Source: Nguyenibacter vanlangensis
Lineage (GTDB): Bacteria; Pseudomonadota; Alphaproteobacteria; Acetobacterales; Acetobacteraceae
Reading direction: 5' to 3'
Assembly (NCBI RefSeq): GCF_038719015.1
Contig: NZ_CP152276.1
Coordinates: forward strand, 1,498,001-1,562,000
Length of the DNA stretch: 64,000 bases
Part shown: positions 1 through 8,359 of the stretch, one piece after another
Layout of the letters: the number at the start of each line of letters is the position of its first letter
Numbering within the stretch: position 1 is the stretch's first letter
Notes under the pieces: model-generated
Told to the model about the DNA's origin: nothing
What the model saw: the letters and a program-made list of their open reading frames with translations, nothing else
The model's database searches: none
Translations under genes and position numbers: made by a program

Positions 1-725
1 TGGTTGTCGGAGCTGCCGGAGATATATGCTCTGAAGTCTGCCGTCGACTGGAGAGTGACGGTTACAAATTAATATTGATCGACCGCGATGAGGTTCGGCT
101 CAACAGGTTGCTCAACACCCTCGACAGTGACCGTGTCACGCCGGTAATCGCTGATGCAGGTGCAACAGAGCCCGCAGACGGAGGCATAGCCGACGCGGTT
201 GACCAACACCGGCCGGAGGTGCTCATAAACGGTGTCGGCGGCGACACCAAAGTATTAAGGATCGAAGACCTTACGGCAAGCTATGTTGCCGAAAAGATAA
301 ATGAAAACCTGATAACGACGTTCAACGTAACCAAGCTCTGCGTGCCCCACATGAAAGCCAAACGTTATGGACGCATCGTCAACTTTGCGTCCGCCGGCGG
401 GCGTACATACAGCCATTTCAATAACGCGGCGTATGTCGCTGCAAAAGCCGCGGTCATCGGGTTTACCAAACAAATAGCATATGAACTCGCTCCCTTCGAT
501 ATTGTTGCGAACGTCGTTGCACACGGGCCGATGCTGACGAGCCGCATTGAATCCGCGTGGGAGCGGCGCCCCGAAGAGCAGAGGAAGGACGTGCTGAATA
601 GAATCCCTCTCCGACGGATGGGCACTCTCGATGAAGCCGTCGGAAGCGTAATGTATTTGGCATCTCCTTCCGCGGGTTTCACAACAGGAAGTGTGATGGA
701 CATCAATGGCGGTCTTTACATGTAA
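1..725 (+). CDS. SDR-family oxidoreductase, 5' end cut off
   Basis: A short-chain dehydrogenase/reductase whose start lies before the window; the frame is open from base 3. The first visible residues include GAAGDIC, matching the nucleotide-binding glycine motif, followed by an acidic residue (IDRDE) after the second strand, which usually favours NAD over NADP. NGVGG stands where NNAG is usual. The active site is present as a serine in NFASAGG and YVAAK. The C-terminus INGGLYM is typical of the family, so only about ten N-terminal residues are missing. It is the first visible gene of a same-strand row that continues with a YCII protein and a GH3 enzyme. Its substrate cannot be read from sequence. 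Codon choice is more A/T-rich than in genes after 8.4 kb. Confidence 0.88.
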   Translation, partial: VVGAAGDICSEVCRRLESDGYKLILIDRDEVRLNRLLNTLDSDRVTPVIADAGATEPADGGIADAVDQHRPEVLINGVGGDTKVLRIEDLTASYVAEKINENLITTFNVTKLCVPHMKAKRYGRIVNFASAGGRTYSHFNNAAYVAAKAAVIGFTKQIAYELAPFDIVANVVAHGPMLTSRIESAWERRPEEQRKDVLNRIPLRRMGTLDEAVGSVMYLASPSAGFTTGSVMDINGGLYM

Positions 726-746
726 ACTGGCCCAAGGAGATAGGTG

Positions 747-1022
747 ATGATTACATTTATTGTAAAATACATATATAACGTTACCAGATCTGCGCGAGAA
801 CAGGTTATGGCGTCGCATCGAGAAAATCTGGAACAACAAGCGCAGTCGGGCGCCTTGATTTGTGCGGCGCGCGTCGAAGGCGAAGAGGCGGGTGTTCTGA
901 TATACAAGGCCGAAGATCGCGAGAAACTGGAAAACATACTACAAAAAGAGCCCTATAAGAAAAATGGATTTATAGAAAAGACCGAGATATCGGTTTTGAA
1001 TCCAACAATAGGGCTCCTCTAA
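747..1022 (+). CDS. YCII-domain small protein
   Basis: A 91-residue protein with the layout of YciI/YCII-domain proteins: a beta strand ITFIVKYIYN, a helix with REQVMASHRENLEQQAQ, a strand ending SGALICAARV, then LIYKAEDREKLENIL and a QKEPYKKNGF segment like the family's 'DPF..aGl' stretch. The family fold resembles muconolactone isomerase, and a few members are dehydrochlorinases or cyclisation helpers; most are unassigned. The start at 747 is chosen because AAGGAG at 734-739 stands seven bases before it, although a GTG at 744 is also in frame. It begins 21 bases after the SDR stop, so co-transcription is likely. A role in the neighbouring pathway is inference. Confidence 0.72.
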   Translation: MITFIVKYIYNVTRSAREQVMASHRENLEQQAQSGALICAARVEGEEAGVLIYKAEDREKLENILQKEPYKKNGFIEKTEISVLNPTIGLL

Positions 1023-1119
1023 CGATCGCAACACCTCAAAAAACGTGAAGACTGGCCATCAGAATATAAAATATTCCAATATCGAATGACGAAGATCCAA
1101 CTCCTGGGAGACCAAAACC

Positions 1120-2826
1120 ATGGCTATCACCGACTGGTCGCTCAATTGGTTCGATCGCAGGTCAAGTTTCATCGAAGAGTGCAACGCTGCGCGCAACGCG
1201 CTTATCGATGATCTAGCCGATGGGGCTGCCACGCAGCAGCGCGTATTGGACGATATATATCGCATTTGCGGCCCATCGCAATCATGGCAACAATCGGGGT
1301 ATAGCGACGCCATCCGGCGTGGCGCAACTTTCCGGGAAATTGTACCAATTCGGACATACGCGGATTTTGAACCGCTCATTGACAGCGAAGTGCACACCAA
1401 GGGTGGCGTTCTGTCGACCAGTCCTGTCCGTCGCTGGTTAAAAACAAGTGGCACGACCGGAAAGCCCAAGCGTATCCCCTATACGGACCACTGGATGACG
1501 GCTTATCGCGTGCCCGCGATGAAGGCGATGTGGGGCACGTTTCTGCTGAATTGTCCGGAACTTCTTGCCCATCCGTATGCGACGTTCGACACCCAGACAG
1601 TCCGCGAAGTCCCCGGCGATCACATCTTTGGCGTGCCTTATCAGGGGATCAGTAACCGCAACCCGCCACTCGGCGCCTCAGATTGGACGCCACCCTGGTA
1701 CGAAGCCCCTTGGTATATCCCCTCTCTCCCCAGCGACCATTTAACCAAAATGTATTACCGGCTACGATGGCTCGTCACGAAAGATGTCCGGTTTTTGACT
1801 GCAATAAACCCAAGCACCATCTTGTCCATACTCGATAGTCTCAAACTGTTCGCATCAGTTCTGGTCAAGGAGATAGCGGACGGATCCGTGGCCGGGATAA
1901 ACATGGTTGCGCCGGATCCGGAAGCGGCTCGGCGGCTGGAGAAAATTCTCGGACGATCCACTTATTCATTGAATGATGTCTGGCCCAACTTGATACATTA
2001 CAGCACATGGGCGTCGGCCGCCGCGAGGCTCTACGATGCGCAAATGCTCCATGCCTTGCCCTGCGCCAAGCGACTTCCCTTCATGAGCTGCGGAACGGAA
2101 GGGGTCGTGACAATACCGCTGGACGGTTCTCAATTGGGTCAACCATTGGCGGTCGACCAAGCCTGGTTCGAGTTCATCCCCGCTGAGGATGAACCGAACG
2201 AGTATTTAAGCGGCAGGAGAAGAACCGACACCCTCTTGTATGACGAACTGGACGTCGGAAAAGAGTACCACGTTATAATGTCTCAGTTGAACGGTTTGAC
2301 GCGACTCTACACCGGAGATATATTTTCTGTCGAAAAAATAGAGGCCGGAGTGCCGCATATTTACTTCACCCGTAGACACGGTGTTTATCATTCATTCACG
2401 GGCGAAAAATTGACCGAGGCTGAAGTCGTTTCTGCAATTGAACGCGGCCTCGCGCAGTTCGGAGCACCTCTCGGATTATTTCTCTGTGGCGCGCGATGGG
2501 GATCTCCGCCAGGTTATTCAATTGCGATCGAGCTGCATCTGCCCCGGAAACTTGATGTTACGGAAATCGCCACGGCGATTGATCTCCATCTGCAGCACAT
2601 CAGCATCGAGTATGCGTCGAAGCGGGAGAGCGGTCGCCTGGACGGCATACAGGTCGCATTGATTCAACATCAGGCGATCGCGAAATACGTCGAATCAAAA
2701 CGGAATCCAGGCAATACCACTCAATACAAATATAAGCCGTTCCATAAGGACACGTCCTTTCTCGATGAACTCGTCCGAGATAACAACATTATCCAGGGGG
2801 AGATGCACGGTGTCAGCGTCACGTAA
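1120..2826 (+). CDS. GH3-family acyl-adenylating amide synthetase
   Basis: A 568-residue member of the GH3 family, the plant auxin/jasmonate-amido synthetase family that activates a carboxylic acid with ATP and joins it to an amine, usually an amino acid. The ATP/phosphate motif SGTTGKPKRIPYT is at about residues 110-122, a second family segment (FMSCGTEGVV) lies near 327, and LYTGDIFSVEKI near 396 corresponds to the YRxGD-type nucleotide motif. The C-terminal domain (TGEKLTEAEV onward) is present, so the protein looks full length. Bacterial homologues are found in specialised-metabolite loci and as scattered genes. Acid and amine substrates are unknown. The next gene starts inside the last 17 bases of this one, which points to coupled translation. 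It is A/T-rich compared with genes beyond 8.4 kb. Confidence 0.85.
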   Translation: MAITDWSLNWFDRRSSFIEECNAARNALIDDLADGAATQQRVLDDIYRICGPSQSWQQSGYSDAIRRGATFREIVPIRTYADFEPLIDSEVHTKGGVLSTSPVRRWLKTSGTTGKPKRIPYTDHWMTAYRVPAMKAMWGTFLLNCPELLAHPYATFDTQTVREVPGDHIFGVPYQGISNRNPPLGASDWTPPWYEAPWYIPSLPSDHLTKMYYRLRWLVTKDVRFLTAINPSTILSILDSLKLFASVLVKEIADGSVAGINMVAPDPEAARRLEKILGRSTYSLNDVWPNLIHYSTWASAAARLYDAQMLHALPCAKRLPFMSCGTEGVVTIPLDGSQLGQPLAVDQAWFEFIPAEDEPNEYLSGRRRTDTLLYDELDVGKEYHVIMSQLNGLTRLYTGDIFSVEKIEAGVPHIYFTRRHGVYHSFTGEKLTEAEVVSAIERGLAQFGAPLGLFLCGARWGSPPGYSIAIELHLPRKLDVTEIATAIDLHLQHISIEYASKRESGRLDGIQVALIQHQAIAKYVESKRNPGNTTQYKYKPFHKDTSFLDELVRDNNIIQGEMHGVSVT

Positions 2827-3676
2827 AATCGAACAACTTCATAGCGACGGTGCGGATTTGGCGTTGCACTCTTGGATGCCGCGTAACCCGCGCGCCGCGG
2901 TCTTCTACCTCCATGGCCTTCAAAGCCACGCTGGATGGTCATGGCAATTTGGGGAGTATCTCGGGCGTCGCGGCGTCGCCTTGTTCGTTTTGGATCGGCG
3001 TGGGAGTGGTCTGAGCGGGGGCGTCCGCGGGGACTATGCATCATTGGACTCCCTGGCCTATGATTATCATGTCGCGTACAACCATATGCTGGCGCTACTT
3101 GAAGATAAGCAAAATGTAACGCTCTTTGGTCACTGCCTCGGAGGATCGCTGCTCGGTGGTCTTCTGGCTAAAGGAGGCGTATTCGCGAATTATCGCTCGT
3201 TTGTTTTTTGCTCCACGTGGCTGGGTCGTCTTCACGCCGTGCTTTCGCCTGAGGAGAGATCAATAATCGCCGGAGAGAGAAGCACCGAGCTTGTAGACGT
3301 AGACTTGAAGGCGCATGACTTTACGGATGTCAAGAAATATCTTGACTTTATTTCCTCCGATCCGCTCTCAATAAAATGCATTACCGCTCGAAGCAGAGCG
3401 TTGTTTCTGGAAATAGAACAGATTTATCTCGAGAGGGGGATAGATTCAGGCGCTGCATCAGCACATTATATTATAAGTTCAACCGATCCCATTGTGAACC
3501 ATCAAGCATCCTTCGAGGTATTTAACGCGATCACTCGAAATGCCGGATTTCTAACAGTTATACCGACAAATAAACACTATATTCCATTCACTGATGCAAG
3601 GGAGGTATTGTTTAAACGAACGGAATCAATTGCGCTAGAGCATCATCCGACCGGATGGGCTCATCCGGTCGGATAA
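2810..3676 (+). CDS. alpha/beta hydrolase with cysteine nucleophile
   Basis: A 288-residue alpha/beta-hydrolase of the S33/monoacylglycerol-lipase-like type. The oxyanion-hole region is YLHGLQSHAGW. The nucleophile elbow reads GHCLGG (Cys109), where most relatives have GHSxGG. Asp226 (SSTDPIVN) and His256 (NKHYIPF) fit the remaining triad positions. A G-x-C-x-G elbow is known in PHA synthases and some acyl-transferring or cyclising relatives, so acyl transfer or thioester chemistry is as likely as hydrolysis. The GTG start at 2810 is chosen because GGGGGAG at 2796-2802 precedes it; a longer in-frame extension to 2765 would lie inside the GH3 gene. It overlaps the GH3 stop, so the two probably act together. 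The stop codon lies next to a long hairpin. Confidence 0.82.
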   Translation: MSASRKIEQLHSDGADLALHSWMPRNPRAAVFYLHGLQSHAGWSWQFGEYLGRRGVALFVLDRRGSGLSGGVRGDYASLDSLAYDYHVAYNHMLALLEDKQNVTLFGHCLGGSLLGGLLAKGGVFANYRSFVFCSTWLGRLHAVLSPEERSIIAGERSTELVDVDLKAHDFTDVKKYLDFISSDPLSIKCITARSRALFLEIEQIYLERGIDSGAASAHYIISSTDPIVNHQASFEVFNAITRNAGFLTVIPTNKHYIPFTDAREVLFKRTESIALEHHPTGWAHPVG

Positions 3677-3684
3677 AGATGCTC
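3638..3684. repeat. long hairpin at the end of the hydrolase gene
   Basis: Bases 3645-3657 and 3662-3674 form a perfect 13-bp stem with a 4-base loop. Outside it, GAGCATC (3638-3644) pairs with GATGCTC (3678-3684) after a three-base bulge. The stem covers the last codons and stop of the hydrolase gene. The layout (GAGCATC flank, inner GC-rich palindrome, complementary flank) resembles mobile palindromic repeats of other alphaproteobacteria more than a plain terminator, because no T-run follows. Confidence 0.7.
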
Positions 3685-3703
3685 GTTAAAACAAAGAGCT
3701 AAG

Positions 3704-3739
3704 AGCCATATCCGTGAACCTGTGAGAATGGATATGGCT
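3704..3739. repeat. second intergenic hairpin
   Basis: AGCCATATCC (3704-3713) pairs perfectly with GGATATGGCT (3730-3739), separated by 16 bases. The pairing nearly continues outward with CTAAG and TTTAG. It is the second of three hairpins between the hydrolase and the enolase-superfamily gene. Confidence 0.6.
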
Positions 3740-3808
3740 TTAGAGCATGTCGGTTGAACACCGGTTCCGTGAAAATACCCTAAGTTATTATTCTGTCGAG
3801 CATCTTCA

Positions 3809-3836
3809 CCCGTTCAAACGACTCCGTTTGAACGGG
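3809..3836. repeat. third intergenic hairpin, perfect 12-bp stem
   Basis: CCCGTTCAAACG (3809-3820) and CGTTTGAACGGG (3825-3836) form a perfect 12-bp stem around a 4-base loop (ACTC). It ends 28 bases before the chosen start of the next gene. A nearby TCGAGCATC (3797-3805) echoes the GAGCATC flank of the first hairpin, which suggests repeated insertion of related elements. It could lower read-through or tune expression of the downstream genes. Confidence 0.65.
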
Positions 3837-3863
3837 ATCTTCTCCAGCCGAGGGGACATCGGG

Positions 3864-4988
3864 ATGAGAACGCGTTTTTTCCACGTAACGCTCCCCTTAA
3901 AGCGGCCGTTTGCTCACATGGCACATAAGCGGACCACATCCGACAGCGTTGTCCTTATGATTGAACACCAAGGCGTTACAGGAATCGGTGAATGTGCGCC
4001 GCGGAAATATGTCACCGGAGAGACGGCCGAGCAGGTGATATGGTCGGTGAACTCCGCTCTTAAGAGTCGCGGCGTCGCGGAGGCACTCGAAGCAAGTCCC
4101 ATCGAGTTTCTTTCCGGAATGCTAAACGGTGACAAGCGCTTTAGTGACATCGCATCGCTGCCCAACAACGCGCGATGCCTGTTGGAAATGGCGCTGCTCG
4201 ATTGGCTCTGCCATGCAAGATCGATCGCATTATGTGACGTCATAGCTGCGTCATTTGAGTCCGGCTTGATGCCGAGCAAGGAAATCACGCGTGTTCTCGA
4301 TGGCCATCGGAATCTGGATGATTTTCTCAGTTCGGACGGTCCGTTTCACTGCATAAAGGTAAAGGCTACGATAAATAGCCAATCGGATATCGAGACCGTT
4401 GAGAAATTGCGTGAAAGCATAGGGCCAAACCGCGATATAATAGTCGATGCCAATATGGGCTGGACAGACGAGAATGCCCGGTCGTCGATGGCCAAACTTG
4501 GACGAGCCGGAGCTACGCTGTTTGAGGAGCCTCTTCCCGCACGACGATACCTGGATTTGGCCGATCTCAGGGCCACAACGAATCAGCCAATTATGCTGGA
4601 CGAGTCCCTGTGCACACTTCAGGACGGAGAGGAGGCAATTGCGCGATCGAGCGTTGACGCCTTCAACATCAGAATTTCCAAGAATGGCGGGATATCGGGC
4701 GCGCTTGGCCTGATACGCCTGGCTCAATCGTCGGGTATCCGTTGGCAACTGGGCGTTCAAGTCGCCGAGGTCGGGCCGCTGGTTGCGGCCGAACGGCATT
4801 TAGCGTGTACGGTCGGGGGCTATTTGACTGTCGAGGCGGGAATTGGTGACGAGATATTTGACGAATTTGTCGTGGATCCTTATCCCACGCCCGATCGAAA
4901 AAATAATACAATAATACTTCCACCAGGCGACGGGCTTGGCGTTCAACTATCTTCAAATATAAATAAGTACAATACAGCACTTACCTGA
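3864..4988 (+). CDS. enolase-superfamily enzyme, muconate cycloisomerase subgroup
   Basis: A 374-residue enolase-superfamily protein. The capping domain (THK... to about residue 130) is followed by a barrel with the acid/base pair KVK (Lys165, Lys167), metal ligands Asp195 (VDANMGW), Glu221/222 (FEEPL) and Asp246 (MLDES), and the opposite lysine Lys273 (ISKNGG). This K-x-K/D-E-D/K pattern is that of the muconate cycloisomerase subgroup, which includes cycloisomerases, o-succinylbenzoate synthase, N-acylamino-acid racemases and dipeptide epimerases. It is not the mandelate-racemase/fuconate-dehydratase pattern. The start at 3864 follows GAGGGG at 3850-3855; the frame stays open back to 3747 through the hairpin block, which is probably not coding. 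Racemisation or epimerisation of an amino-acid conjugate made by the GH3 enzyme would fit, but that is inference. Confidence 0.82.
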   Translation: MRTRFFHVTLPLKRPFAHMAHKRTTSDSVVLMIEHQGVTGIGECAPRKYVTGETAEQVIWSVNSALKSRGVAEALEASPIEFLSGMLNGDKRFSDIASLPNNARCLLEMALLDWLCHARSIALCDVIAASFESGLMPSKEITRVLDGHRNLDDFLSSDGPFHCIKVKATINSQSDIETVEKLRESIGPNRDIIVDANMGWTDENARSSMAKLGRAGATLFEEPLPARRYLDLADLRATTNQPIMLDESLCTLQDGEEAIARSSVDAFNIRISKNGGISGALGLIRLAQSSGIRWQLGVQVAEVGPLVAAERHLACTVGGYLTVEAGIGDEIFDEFVVDPYPTPDRKNNTIILPPGDGLGVQLSSNINKYNTALT

Positions 4989-4999
4989 AGACGTTCGTT

Positions 5000-5911
5000 T
5001 TGTCTGGCGTATTTGATTTGTCATTGGTCGATTGCGATATTGGATCCGAGGTTGCCATGTATACCTTGTCAAGGTGCGATGTGCAGAGCCGTGTGTTGAC
5101 TTTTCTCGGCAACGGGCGAACGAACAGGGCGCTCACTGCTGTGCGCGACGATCCAGCAGATCTCATACAATCTTCCATCGCGGGAAATACGGAGCGGCTC
5201 GCCGTCTCGATTTTGCAAGGGGCATCAGTTGAAAACCGACGTCCAAAGGGATTTTTTCACTGGCGGGCGCCTTTCGAGATGCACGCTCAGAACCGTGTTA
5301 TAGTCGGAGGCTTCGGCAAAACGCACGGATCGCGCCATGCGGACGTCTCTGCTGCCGACGCGCCTGCGTGGTTCTTCAAAGGGACCGACGCTCAGCTGCT
5401 TCTGAATGGCGAGGCAATAAAAGGCGTGGGGCGCGCTGCCCAGATTTGTGAGGAAGCAGAAATTATACTGGTCTACAGTACTGACGGCTCAGGTGTTGCA
5501 CAGTACGTTGGCTTTATGTTTGGAAACGATGTTACTGACATTGTTACTGCCCGCGGCCAGCCCTCCAAGCTTGGACGCGCAAAGCTTTATCCGACGCCCG
5601 TTCACCCCGAATTGTTTCTCGGCCCGCCGCCGGCGCGTGTGACTGGGCGAGTCTCATGTTATCGCGACGGGCAATTGATGGGCGATTTCCACGTTGAAAC
5701 TGGAACGGATGAGCTTGTCTGGCCGGTCGAGGAACTTATTATGGGACTCCTGTCCAATGCACCGATGGCAGTCCCTGGGACTATACACATGATATTCATG
5801 GGGTGTCCCATGAATAGCTACGATAAGGGTATCCCGCTGGCGCCGAAAGATGAAGTCGTGATCGAATTTCCGGATTACGATGTGCGGATAAGTAATACCC
5901 TGGAGGCCTGA
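5000..5911 (+). CDS. FAH-fold protein, AraD1-like
   Basis: A protein of up to 303 residues with the fumarylacetoacetate-hydrolase fold in the AraD1/GguC-like branch. The recognisable run is FFKGTDAQLL, EEAEIILVYSTDG (acidic metal-site segment), YVGFMFGNDVTDI, LGRAKLYPTPVHPELFLG and GTIHMIFMG. Characterised AraD1-type enzymes dehydrate sugar acids; other family members hydrolyse or decarboxylate beta-diketo acids. The frame opens with TTG at 5000; the first ATG is at 5057 and may be the true start, which would give 284 residues. It begins 11 bases after the enolase-superfamily stop, so the two are probably one transcript. An IS3 transposase scrap continues in the same frame directly after the stop. 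Confidence 0.75.
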   Translation: MSGVFDLSLVDCDIGSEVAMYTLSRCDVQSRVLTFLGNGRTNRALTAVRDDPADLIQSSIAGNTERLAVSILQGASVENRRPKGFFHWRAPFEMHAQNRVIVGGFGKTHGSRHADVSAADAPAWFFKGTDAQLLLNGEAIKGVGRAAQICEEAEIILVYSTDGSGVAQYVGFMFGNDVTDIVTARGQPSKLGRAKLYPTPVHPELFLGPPPARVTGRVSCYRDGQLMGDFHVETGTDELVWPVEELIMGLLSNAPMAVPGTIHMIFMGCPMNSYDKGIPLAPKDEVVIEFPDYDVRISNTLEA

Positions 5912-5920
5912 GGGGGGTCG

Positions 5921-5974
5921 GCCCGCTACGGGACGCCGGAGATTTTCAACACGGATCAGGGCAGCGCTTTCCAG
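5921..5974 (+). pseudogene. IS3-family transposase (OrfB) fragment
   Basis: Translation gives ARYGTPEIFNTDQGSAF, which matches the conserved segment of IS3-family OrfB integrase cores around the second catalytic Asp (GTPE..NTDQGSQF). Only about 18 codons are preserved; the frame stops matching after 5974 and no inverted repeats or other parts of the element are visible. It is a remnant and marks past IS activity between the enzyme genes and the LysR/MFS pair. The rest of 5975-6140 holds nothing else I can identify. Confidence 0.75.
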
Positions 5975-6140
5975 ACCGGGGCAACCTCTGGGTCAGGCGG
6001 ACTCCAAGCGGTTTGTGATGCCAATTCATGCAAAGCATCATGAGGAGCAGCGTTCTTCTCCAGGTGCAAAGTTTTTCTCGCACGTCGACTCGGGTGGGCT
6101 TAAGCTCATCGTCCTGAAACGTTGGGGCGCGTCACCGTAA

Positions 6141-7046
6141 ATGCATCCAAAAGATTTATCTTTGCTGGCATGTCTCGACGTTCTCTTATCCGAGGGCAGC
6201 GTAGCGGGAGCAGCTTCGCGCATGAATCTCAGTACTCCGGCCATGAGTCGAATCCTCGGGAGGATTCGGTCATTGACGGGAGATCCGATTCTTGTGCGGG
6301 CCGGCCGGGGCATGGTGCCCACACCGCGAGCAGAAGAAATTCGTGAGCAGGTGAGCGCGCTCGTGGAGAACGCTCGGCAGATATTGCAAGGCTCGAGCCA
6401 ATTCTCACCGCACCTTCTCAAACGTACCTTCACGCTTCGCGCAACCGACGGCTTTGTATCATCATTCGGCTCTCATTTGATTGATTCTCTCTCCAAATGT
6501 GCTCCTCACGTCAGCCTGCGATTTGCCCCACAAGGGGACGAAGACGTTGCGGGGCTTCGAGAGGGGGCGGTCGATCTTGACATCGCCTCAATAAATATCA
6601 GTGGTCCCGAAATTATAACCCAGTCCCTGTTTTCCGACCGCTTTGTCGGGGTGGTAAAGAAATCCCACCCTCTTGCCTCCGGTAAGGTTACGGTCGAACG
6701 ATTCTGTAATTATCCTCAGATCTCCGCGTCACGCCGAGGACGCAAGCAGGGGCCGTTGGACTTGGCGCTCCAAAATCTCGGCCAGTCGCGCACGGTCGCC
6801 GTGGTCGTATCCGGCTTCGCGGATGCGGTGTTCCTAGCCGACCAGGCGGGCCTGGTCGCGGTTGTGCCGGAGTTGCTTACACGTAGCGTGCGTCATGGAT
6901 TGATGACGTTCCAGTTGCCGGTGGAGACGCCACCGGTCACGGTGTCCCTGGCGTGGCATCCCAAATTTCAATTTGATCCTGCGCATAGCTGGTTGAGGAC
7001 GATTGTAAAGGCAATCTGCTCTTCTGACGACTCGTCAGATACATAG
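6141..7046 (+). CDS. LysR-family transcriptional regulator
   Basis: A 301-residue LysR regulator. The N-terminal winged helix reads DLSLLACLDVLLSEGSVAGAASRMNLSTPAMSR, close to the NodD/PcpR/LeuO type that begins with 'DLNLL..f..ll.e.sVt.AA..l..sqpAmS'. The effector domain follows from about residue 90. The start at ATG 6141 leaves the usual five residues before the helix. It lies on the same strand as the MFS gene that follows after 107 bases and may control that transporter, the upstream enzyme row, or both. Base composition is between that of the enzyme row and the rest of the window. Confidence 0.88.
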   Translation: MHPKDLSLLACLDVLLSEGSVAGAASRMNLSTPAMSRILGRIRSLTGDPILVRAGRGMVPTPRAEEIREQVSALVENARQILQGSSQFSPHLLKRTFTLRATDGFVSSFGSHLIDSLSKCAPHVSLRFAPQGDEDVAGLREGAVDLDIASINISGPEIITQSLFSDRFVGVVKKSHPLASGKVTVERFCNYPQISASRRGRKQGPLDLALQNLGQSRTVAVVVSGFADAVFLADQAGLVAVVPELLTRSVRHGLMTFQLPVETPPVTVSLAWHPKFQFDPAHSWLRTIVKAICSSDDSSDT

Positions 7047-7116
7047 TTGCATTTCTATCAACGATACATTTCAATAATTGCAGTTTCCGCATCTTCTTTG
7101 TCTGGCGCATTATCAT

Positions 7117-7140
7117 CCAGCTTCAGGGCCAGCTTCAGGG
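7117..7140 (+). repeat. tandem 12-base repeat before the MFS gene
   Basis: CCAGCTTCAGGG occurs twice in direct succession (7117-7128 and 7129-7140), ending just before the AAGGAAGAAGGG ribosome-binding region of the MFS gene. It is probably a simple slippage duplication in the leader. Confidence 0.55.
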
Positions 7141-7153
7141 AAGGAAGAAGGGA

Positions 7154-8359
7154 ATGGCGACGGCATCCACAGACATGGCTCCTGCCTCCGGTCGAGAAGC
7201 AACGCGGCGGCTGCTTCCCTTCACGGTTCTGGTTGCTCTCGGTTACCTCACGGTGGGATTGCCCCTAGCTGTTGTACCGATCTATGTACATAGTACGCTC
7301 GGTTTTGGTCCGGTTGCCGTTGGCTGGGTGATAGCAATGCAATCGATCGGGACATTACTGACTCGCCACTTTGCAGGTGTTGTTTCCGACACGCGTGGTT
7401 CGAAACTCGCGGTTATTTCTGGCGCTGCCACATGTTCTTTTGCAGCAGTGTTATATAGTCTGAGCACTCCGTCGCTTTTCGGGAGGACTGGTGGGCTAGG
7501 GATCCTATTATTAGCCCGGTTGATTCTCGGGTTGGGAGAAAGTCTGCTGATCACCGGCGCGTTAGCGTGGTGCATAGGGGCAGTAGGAAGCCGGTATACC
7601 GGGCGCGCGATGGTTTGGGTCGGCATAGCAATGTTCGGTTCGATCGGAGCCGGCGCGCCTGCCGGCGTTGGCCTGCTCCGAGCAGGCGGTTTTACCTTTC
7701 TTGCTCTGGTAGCGGCTCTCCTCCCGATTCTTGCGTGCCTGATTGCGGCAAGGAAGCCCGGCATACCTCCGCATCACGGCCGGCGCATGGGGTTCCTGAA
7801 GGTTGTCGGCCTCATCTGGCCATTTGGGGTAAGCTTGGCGCTGAGTACTTTCGGGTTCGGCACGCTCTTCGCGTTTCTTGGCCTCTATTACGCGTCTCAC
7901 AATTGGTCCGGTGCGTCATGGGCGCTCTCGGGATTTGGCCTCGCATATACGGTCACCCGCCTCATATTCGGTGGCCTGCCCGACCAAATGGGGGGAATCA
8001 GGGTCGCGTCGGTCACTATCCCTCTCCAGGCACTCGGATTGATTATTTTAGCGGCGGCACCGGTGGCTGAAGTGGCTTTGATCGGCGCTGCCATTCTTGG
8101 AGGGGGGTACTCACTGACATTTCCGGCGCTGGGAGTCGAAGCCGTCAAACATGTTCCTCCGCAAAGCCGGGGCGCTGCAATGGGTGCTTACGTGGCGTTC
8201 GTCGATATAGGGCTTGGTCTAACTGGGCCAATTTCCGGAGCCATTGTCAGCCATGCGGGTTATCCAGCGGTCTTTGTGGCGGGAGCCCTCGCATCGGGGG
8301 GGGCGTTCGTCGCAATGATGTTGACGAGTAACCTCTTCGTTAGGCCCACCGTAGATTAA
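7154..8359 (+). CDS. MFS transporter
   Basis: A 401-residue major-facilitator protein with about twelve hydrophobic segments, starting with FTVLVALGYLTVGLPLAVVPIYVH. The loop between segments 2 and 3 reads FAGVVSDTRGSK, a form of the family's G-x-x-x-D-x-x-G-x-K/R signature, and the second half repeats it as FGGLPDQMGG. It resembles the YhhS/arabinose-efflux-like group of small-molecule exporters. A purine-rich ribosome-binding region (AAGGAAGAAGGG) precedes ATG 7154. Being the last gene of the A/T-richer segment and next to a LysR regulator, it may export the product, or import the substrate, of the upstream enzymes; the substrate is not known. Confidence 0.86.
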   Translation: MATASTDMAPASGREATRRLLPFTVLVALGYLTVGLPLAVVPIYVHSTLGFGPVAVGWVIAMQSIGTLLTRHFAGVVSDTRGSKLAVISGAATCSFAAVLYSLSTPSLFGRTGGLGILLLARLILGLGESLLITGALAWCIGAVGSRYTGRAMVWVGIAMFGSIGAGAPAGVGLLRAGGFTFLALVAALLPILACLIAARKPGIPPHHGRRMGFLKVVGLIWPFGVSLALSTFGFGTLFAFLGLYYASHNWSGASWALSGFGLAYTVTRLIFGGLPDQMGGIRVASVTIPLQALGLIILAAAPVAEVALIGAAILGGGYSLTFPALGVEAVKHVPPQSRGAAMGAYVAFVDIGLGLTGPISGAIVSHAGYPAVFVAGALASGGAFVAMMLTSNLFVRPTVD

